A stretch of 9,019 nt of DNA, taken from NCBI GenBank assembly GCA_002311335.1, contig DBZX01000060.1, positions 1,087 through 10,105 of the forward strand, written 5' to 3'. Source of the stretch: a bacterium UBP10_UBA1149. GTDB taxonomy: Bacteria > Desulfobacterota > Binatia > UBA1149. The notes beneath the pieces were generated by a model. The model was not told the origin of the DNA. It did not search any database and saw only the letters and a list, made by a program, of their open reading frames with translations. The position numbers were made by a program, and so were the translations under genes. Below, piece after piece: positions 6,284 through 9,019 of the stretch (positions are counted from its first letter, which is position 1; each line of letters opens with the position of its first letter).

Positions 6284-6592
6284 TCAGGGCGAGTGACTGA
6301 AGCGAAACAGGAACTCGTCGCTGGCCACGACACCGAGCTTCTGCCTGGCAACCGCTTCGAGCACCCTGGGGTTATTGCGCAGCCCTTGGAAATCCTGGTA
6401 GAGAGAGTCGTTGCGGGCAATGCGCAGGCTTGCCTCGGCCGACAGGCGTTCGAGCCTGTTGTTGAGATCGTCGGCCTGGCGAAGACCGTGGCGTCCGAAG
6501 ACGAGGCTGCCCACCTGCAGTATGAAAACTCCGGCCAGCACCCAGACCAGCAGTGCGAGCTTACGCGTGGCTCGTTGTTTTCGCCTGGCCAT
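6284..6592 (-). CDS. ftsB: Septum formation initiator, FtsB/DivIC family
   Basis: A 102-residue bitopic membrane protein. Its short basic N-terminus (MARRKQRATRK) is cytoplasmic by the positive-inside rule. One transmembrane segment spans about 11-32, then a heptad-like region at about 37-70 (ADDLNNRLERLSAEASLRI) should form a coiled coil. The end is the family motif LRNNPRVLEAVARQKLGVV followed by an acidic/aromatic SDEFLFRF. FtsB pairs with FtsL and FtsQ in the divisome to activate septal peptidoglycan synthesis. Length and architecture match the usual 90-110 residues. No strong Shine-Dalgarno precedes the ATG; a TATCCT that could serve as a -10 ends 10 bases upstream (6603-6608 on this strand), hinting at a short leader. 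It is transcribed divergently from eno, whereas in E. coli ftsB follows eno on the same strand. Thirty-three bases separate its stop from that of nrdJ. Confidence 0.88.
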   Translation of the reverse strand: MARRKQRATRKLALLVWVLAGVFILQVGSLVFGRHGLRQADDLNNRLERLSAEASLRIARNDSLYQDFQGLRNNPRVLEAVARQKLGVVASDEFLFRFSHSP

Positions 6593-6599
6593 TTCACTG

Positions 6600-6630
6600 T
6601 TGAGGATACCCCAGCAGTTCGCGTTACACT
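6600..6630 (+). promoter_or_regulatory. Candidate eno promoter
   Basis: TTGAGG (6600-6605) and TACACT (6625-6630), each matching 4 of 6 consensus bases, are separated by 19 bp, slightly long. Initiation near 6637 would give a leader of about 58 bases containing the Shine-Dalgarno AGAGGAGA at 6678-6685. It overlaps the region upstream of the divergent ftsB. Confidence 0.3.
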
Positions 6631-6694
6631 ACAGGGTAGCGCCGATTGAAGCGGGCCGGAGTGGTGGCGGTCGCGGCAGAGGAGATATAACGGC

Positions 6695-7981
6695 GTGAAG
6701 ATAAAGTCTGTCAAGGGACGAGAGATACTCGATTCGAGGGGAAACCCGACCGTGGAGGTCGACGTTTTACTGAGATCAGGTGCGCGCGGGCGTGCCTGTG
6801 TGCCGTCGGGTGCTTCGACCGGCACCCACGAGGCCCTGGAGCTGAGGGACGTTCGCCGTAAGCGCTACGGTGGCAAGGGGGTCCTGCAGGCGGTCAAGAA
6901 CGTCAACGACCACATCGGCCCGGCCGTGCGCGGCCTTGAGGCAAGTGATCAGCAGGCGGTTGACAGCTGCATGTTGGAGCTGGACGGTACCCCCAACAAG
7001 TCGCGCCTGGGTGCCAACGCCATCCTCGGCGTATCGCTGGCCGTGGCCCACGCGGCGGCGGCCGGCAGCGGGCGCTCGCTGTACAGGCAGATCGGAGGGC
7101 CGCGCGCCCGCACCCTGCCTGTGCCGCTCATGAACATAATCAACGGGGGGGCCCACGCCGACAACGGGCTGGATTTCCAGGAGTTCATGATCGTGCCCCA
7201 CGGTGCGCGCAGTTTCAGCGAGGCGCTGCGTATGGGCACCGAGGTTTTTCACGCCCTCAAATCGGTGCTCAAGGCCCGCGGCATGAGCACCAACGTGGGC
7301 GACGAGGGCGGCTTTGCCCCCGGCCTGAGCAGCAATGACGAGGCCATCAAGTGCGTTATGCGCGCCATTGAAGACGCGGGCTACAAGCCGGGTCGCCACG
7401 TTTCGTTGGCGCTCGACATCGCGGCCAGCGAGTTCTGCGAAGATGGCGGCTACCGTTTCGTGAAGTCCGACGGCAAGACACGCAGCAGCGCGCAGATGAT
7501 CAAGCTGTACCAGCGGCTGACCGACCGCTACCCGCTGGTGTCGATAGAGGACGGCCTGGACGAGGACGACTGGGATGGCTGGGCTCGCTTGACCAACAGC
7601 CTCGGAGACCGCGTGCAGCTGGTGGGTGATGATCTCTTCGTCACCAACAGCCAACGACTCAAGCGCGGCATAGACGAGGGCGTGGCCAACTCGATACTGG
7701 TCAAGGTCAACCAGATAGGAACGTTGAGCGAAACTATAGAGGCCGTGCGCATGGCCGAGCGAGCAGGATACACCGCGGTGATTTCGCATCGGTCGGGCGA
7801 GACCGAGGACTCCACGATCGCCGATCTCGCGGTAGCGCTCAACGCTGGGCAGATCAAAACAGGTTCGCTCTCGAGGGGAGAGAGGACGGCCAAGTACAAC
7901 CAGTTGCTTCGCATAGAAGAAGAGCTGGGCGATCGCGCCGTCTACCCGGGGGGCCGGGTTTTCGGTCGGCGGCGGGCGTGA
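6695..7981 (+). CDS. eno: Enolase (phosphopyruvate hydratase)
   Basis: A 428-residue enolase interconverting 2-phosphoglycerate and phosphoenolpyruvate in glycolysis and gluconeogenesis; in many Gram-negative bacteria it is also a degradosome partner. The catalytic set is complete at a constant offset of -5 from E. coli numbering: E163 (in FQEFMIVP), E204 (GDEGGFAP), K337 (LVKVNQIG), H365 (SHRSGETED) and K388 (QIKTGSLSRGER). Metal ligands lie in ALDIAASEF, SIEDGLDEDD and GDDLFVTN. The substrate loop GASTGTHEALELRD and N-terminus GREILDSRGNPTVEV are intact. The start is GTG at 6695, preceded by AGAGGAGA with about 10 bases to the start; the resulting N-terminus aligns with other enolases. The stop is 19 bases before mgtC, suggesting co-transcription. 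Divergent from ftsB across about 100 bp. Length is normal and no residue looks anomalous. Confidence 0.98.
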   Translation: MKIKSVKGREILDSRGNPTVEVDVLLRSGARGRACVPSGASTGTHEALELRDVRRKRYGGKGVLQAVKNVNDHIGPAVRGLEASDQQAVDSCMLELDGTPNKSRLGANAILGVSLAVAHAAAAGSGRSLYRQIGGPRARTLPVPLMNIINGGAHADNGLDFQEFMIVPHGARSFSEALRMGTEVFHALKSVLKARGMSTNVGDEGGFAPGLSSNDEAIKCVMRAIEDAGYKPGRHVSLALDIAASEFCEDGGYRFVKSDGKTRSSAQMIKLYQRLTDRYPLVSIEDGLDEDDWDGWARLTNSLGDRVQLVGDDLFVTNSQRLKRGIDEGVANSILVKVNQIGTLSETIEAVRMAERAGYTAVISHRSGETEDSTIADLAVALNAGQIKTGSLSRGERTAKYNQLLRIEEELGDRAVYPGGRVFGRRRA

Positions 7982-8000
7982 TCATGGAAGGGAGCGGGGT

Positions 8001-8663
8001 ATGCCAGTGATGAACGAGTTACTCGAATTCGCGATGACAGATGGCCTCAAGTTGTTGCTGGCGCTCGTGCTCGGCGGCGCCATGGGCATGGAGAGGGAGC
8101 TCACCGGCAAGCCCGCTGGACTACGCACCAACCTGCTCATCGCCGTGGGCGCCGCGCTGCTGACGATCGTGTCGCGTCACGTCGCCGGCGAGTCGGGTGA
8201 CCCCGGCCGTATCGCGGCGCAGGTGGTAACCGGCGTCGGCTTTATCGGTGCCGGGGCCATCATACAGGCGCGCGGTGCGGTGACCGGTTTGACTACGGCT
8301 GCCACCATATGGGCGGTCTCTGGCGTGGGCATTGCTGCCGGTAGCGGGGCCTGGCAAGCCGCCGTGGCCTCGACGGTGATAATAATTTCGTGCCTCGTGT
8401 CGTTGCGCGGCTTGGAGTCACGCGTGCGCGGGCGTCGTAGTCTCGTGCGTTACAATGTTACGATGTTAAGCGGTTCTGATTCTATACCGGTTATTGACGC
8501 TGTGCATACAAACCCTTCGATAGACGCAGAATCGCTTACCGTACGCGTAGATGGGCCGCAGCGAAGCATAGAAATCACCTGCGTGGGCAGTAAAAAAGCT
8601 CAGCAGGAATTGTTTCGCGAGTTGTGTGCGCTCGATGGAGTGAAGCAAGTGCAGAGCGACTGA
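8001..8663 (+). CDS. MgtC/SapB-family inner-membrane protein
   Basis: A 220-residue MgtC-type protein. The hydrophobic half has about five membrane segments (roughly 16-30, 43-58, 72-90, 98-114 and 118-137) carrying the family motifs GGAMGMERELTGKPAGLRTN, GVGFIGAGAII and GLTTAATIWAVSGVGIA. A cytoplasmic ACT-like domain follows at about 148-220. Family members are linked to growth in low magnesium and, in pathogens, to survival inside macrophages and ATP synthase modulation; many environmental homologues have no known role. The ATG at 8001 follows GGAAGGGAG (7986-7994) with six bases of spacing; a second ATG at 8010 is possible. It sits just behind eno in the same direction. From about 8450 the base composition falls from roughly 62-72% to about 45-53% G+C, coinciding with the start of the C-terminal domain. 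Confidence 0.92.
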   Translation: MPVMNELLEFAMTDGLKLLLALVLGGAMGMERELTGKPAGLRTNLLIAVGAALLTIVSRHVAGESGDPGRIAAQVVTGVGFIGAGAIIQARGAVTGLTTAATIWAVSGVGIAAGSGAWQAAVASTVIIISCLVSLRGLESRVRGRRSLVRYNVTMLSGSDSIPVIDAVHTNPSIDAESLTVRVDGPQRSIEITCVGSKKAQQELFRELCALDGVKQVQSD

Positions 8664-8667
8664 CGTT

Positions 8668-8687
8668 AGGAGCCATTTCTGGCCCCT
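8668..8687 (+). terminator. Possible terminator of the eno-mgtC transcript
   Basis: AGGAGCCA (8668-8675) pairs with TGGCCCCT (8680-8687) with one mismatch around a TTTC loop, followed by a T-rich but interrupted tract (GTTCGTTTGTTGTT). It lies 5 bases after the mgtC stop. It is a weak intrinsic terminator at best. Confidence 0.4.
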
Positions 8688-8709
8688 GTTCGTTTGTTGT
8701 TCTGAACTA

Positions 8710-8739
8710 TTGACTCCGACCACCGGGGAAAACTATAAT
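8710..8739 (+). promoter_or_regulatory. Near-consensus sigma70-type promoter for the H1-like gene
   Basis: TTGACT (8710-8715) and a perfect TATAAT (8734-8739) are separated by 18 bp in an A+T-rich stretch. Initiation near 8746 would give a leader of about 80 bases. It is by far the best -35/-10 pair in the window and suggests strong constitutive expression of the downstream gene. Confidence 0.75.
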
Positions 8740-8755
8740 TTCAGGGAACAGTACA

Positions 8756-8782
8756 ATGGAAAGAAAAAAGAGAGTCGTGTGA
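8756..8782 (+). other. Eight-codon upstream reading frame in the H1-like gene leader
   Basis: An ATG at 8756 opens a frame encoding MERKKRVV and stops at TGA 8780-8782, about ten bases downstream of the predicted transcription start and 45 bases before the H1-like ATG. A GGGA at 8743-8746 is a weak, marginally placed ribosome site. It could be a leader peptide with an attenuation role or a chance frame; there is nothing to prove translation. Confidence 0.15.
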
Positions 8783-8827
8783 AGTTTCGTCGGACGGTGC
8801 CGGTAGAGGAGTGAAGGAGGATACACA

Positions 8828-9019
8828 ATGGCAGTACGTAAAAAGAAGGCTACTAGGAAGAAGGCTACCAGGAAGAAGGCCGCCAAGAAGAAGGTAACCA
8901 GGAAGAAGGCTACCAGGAAGAAGGCGACCAGGAAGAAGGCTACCAGGAAGAAGGCTACTAAGAAGAAGGCCAAGAAAAAGGCCAAGAAGAAAGTAGCCAA
9001 GAAGAAGGCAACCAGGAAG
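8828..9019 (+). CDS. Histone H1-like Lys-rich repeat protein, 3' truncated by window end
   Basis: Sixty-four codons are visible and no stop occurs before the window ends. The peptide begins MAVRKKKATRKKATRKK and contains only K, R, A, T and V after the start, with no acidic, aromatic or other residues. It consists of (R/K)KKAT pentapeptides, with two KKKA tetrapeptides at about 45-52. Such compositions occur in bacterial histone H1-like proteins (chlamydial Hc2, Bordetella BpH1) and the AlgP tail, which bind DNA non-specifically and compact the nucleoid; the role here is inferred from composition. The start is very well supported: AAGGAGG at 8814-8820, seven bases before the ATG, behind a near-consensus promoter. 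Because the basic repeat begins at residue 4, there is no N-terminal globular domain; one could follow beyond the window. Lysines are mostly AAG. A ribosomal or topoisomerase-like basic tail is less likely since the repeat starts the protein. Confidence 0.82.
   Translation, partial: MAVRKKKATRKKATRKKAAKKKVTRKKATRKKATRKKATRKKATKKKAKKKAKKKVAKKKATRK
8840..9013 (+). repeat. 15-bp/12-bp tandem repeat inside the H1-like gene
   Basis: Eight 15-bp units resembling AGGAAGAAGGCTACC start at 8840, 8855, 8870, 8885, 8900, 8915, 8930 and 8945. Two 12-bp units follow at 8960 and 8972 (AAG-AA(A/G)-AAG-GCC type), then 15-bp units return at 8984 and 8999, and another begins at 9014. All unit lengths are multiples of three, so slippage would change protein length without a frameshift. 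Confidence 0.9.

Noticed and set aside
6776..7789. A 337-codon minus-strand frame inside eno
   Set aside because: It is antisense to the enolase active-site region, with composition typical of a frame shadow and no recognisable domain.
7984..8010. Nine-codon mini-frame (including stop) bridging the eno-mgtC gap, its TGA overlapping the second mgtC ATG
   Set aside because: It is short, begins three bases after the eno stop and lacks its own ribosome site; the mgtC site itself is good. Chance is the simpler explanation.
8707..9000. Minus-strand frame encoding Phe/Leu/Val/Ala repeats that looks like a repeat membrane protein
   Set aside because: It is the complement of the Lys-rich array. The plus strand has a near-consensus promoter and a perfect Shine-Dalgarno, while the minus frame has neither visible.
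8840..9013. Tandem repeats considered as a CRISPR array or intergenic satellite
   Set aside because: Units are 12-15 bp without spacers, stay in codon register and code for a uniform basic peptide, so they are coding repeats.

Overview
The window is ordinary-looking chromosomal DNA from a high-GC bacterium (about two thirds G+C by eye over most of its length). Genes are densely packed, intergenic gaps are short, and I see no mobile element, tRNA, rRNA or CRISPR array. An FtsB-type divisome protein, a DciA-type protein, a rhodanese-less ThiI and a class II (B12-dependent) ribonucleotide reductase resembling proteobacterial NrdJ suggest a Gram-negative, proteobacteria-like or deltaproteobacteria-grade organism. 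That placement is an inference; no rRNA is present to confirm it.

Layout. At 48-791 (+) is a small metallo-beta-lactamase-fold hydrolase. It ends in a 4-base convergent overlap with a CoA-pyrophosphatase-type Nudix hydrolase (788-1393, -). A 38-bp divergent gap leads to thiI (1432-2691, +), which converges on a dciA-like DUF721 gene (2740-3189, -). A regulatory gap of about 200 bp (3190-3394) precedes nrdJ (3395-6250, +), the largest gene. It converges on ftsB (6284-6592, -), which is divergent from eno (6695-7981, +). Nineteen bases after eno comes an MgtC/SapB-family membrane protein (8001-8663, +), probably in the same transcript. After a possible terminator and a near-consensus sigma70-type promoter, a histone H1-like Lys/Arg/Ala/Thr repeat protein starts at 8828 and runs off the window.

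Functionally this is a set of housekeeping genes: dNTP supply (nrdJ), replication (dciA), division (ftsB), glycolysis (eno), tRNA thiolation (thiI), nucleotide clean-up (Nudix) and possibly nucleoid compaction (H1-like). I do not see a convincing undescribed multi-gene system. The observations most worth a second look are regulatory or structural: (i) two palindromes 32 bp apart before nrdJ that fit a tandem NrdR operator, the second also forming a perfect hairpin; (ii) a shared TAGGTT element with an upstream TTG box at 18 bp, placed so close to two start codons that the transcripts would be essentially leaderless; (iii) a base-composition drop exactly at the domain border inside mgtC; (iv) a 15-bp/12-bp tandem array encoding the H1-like tail.
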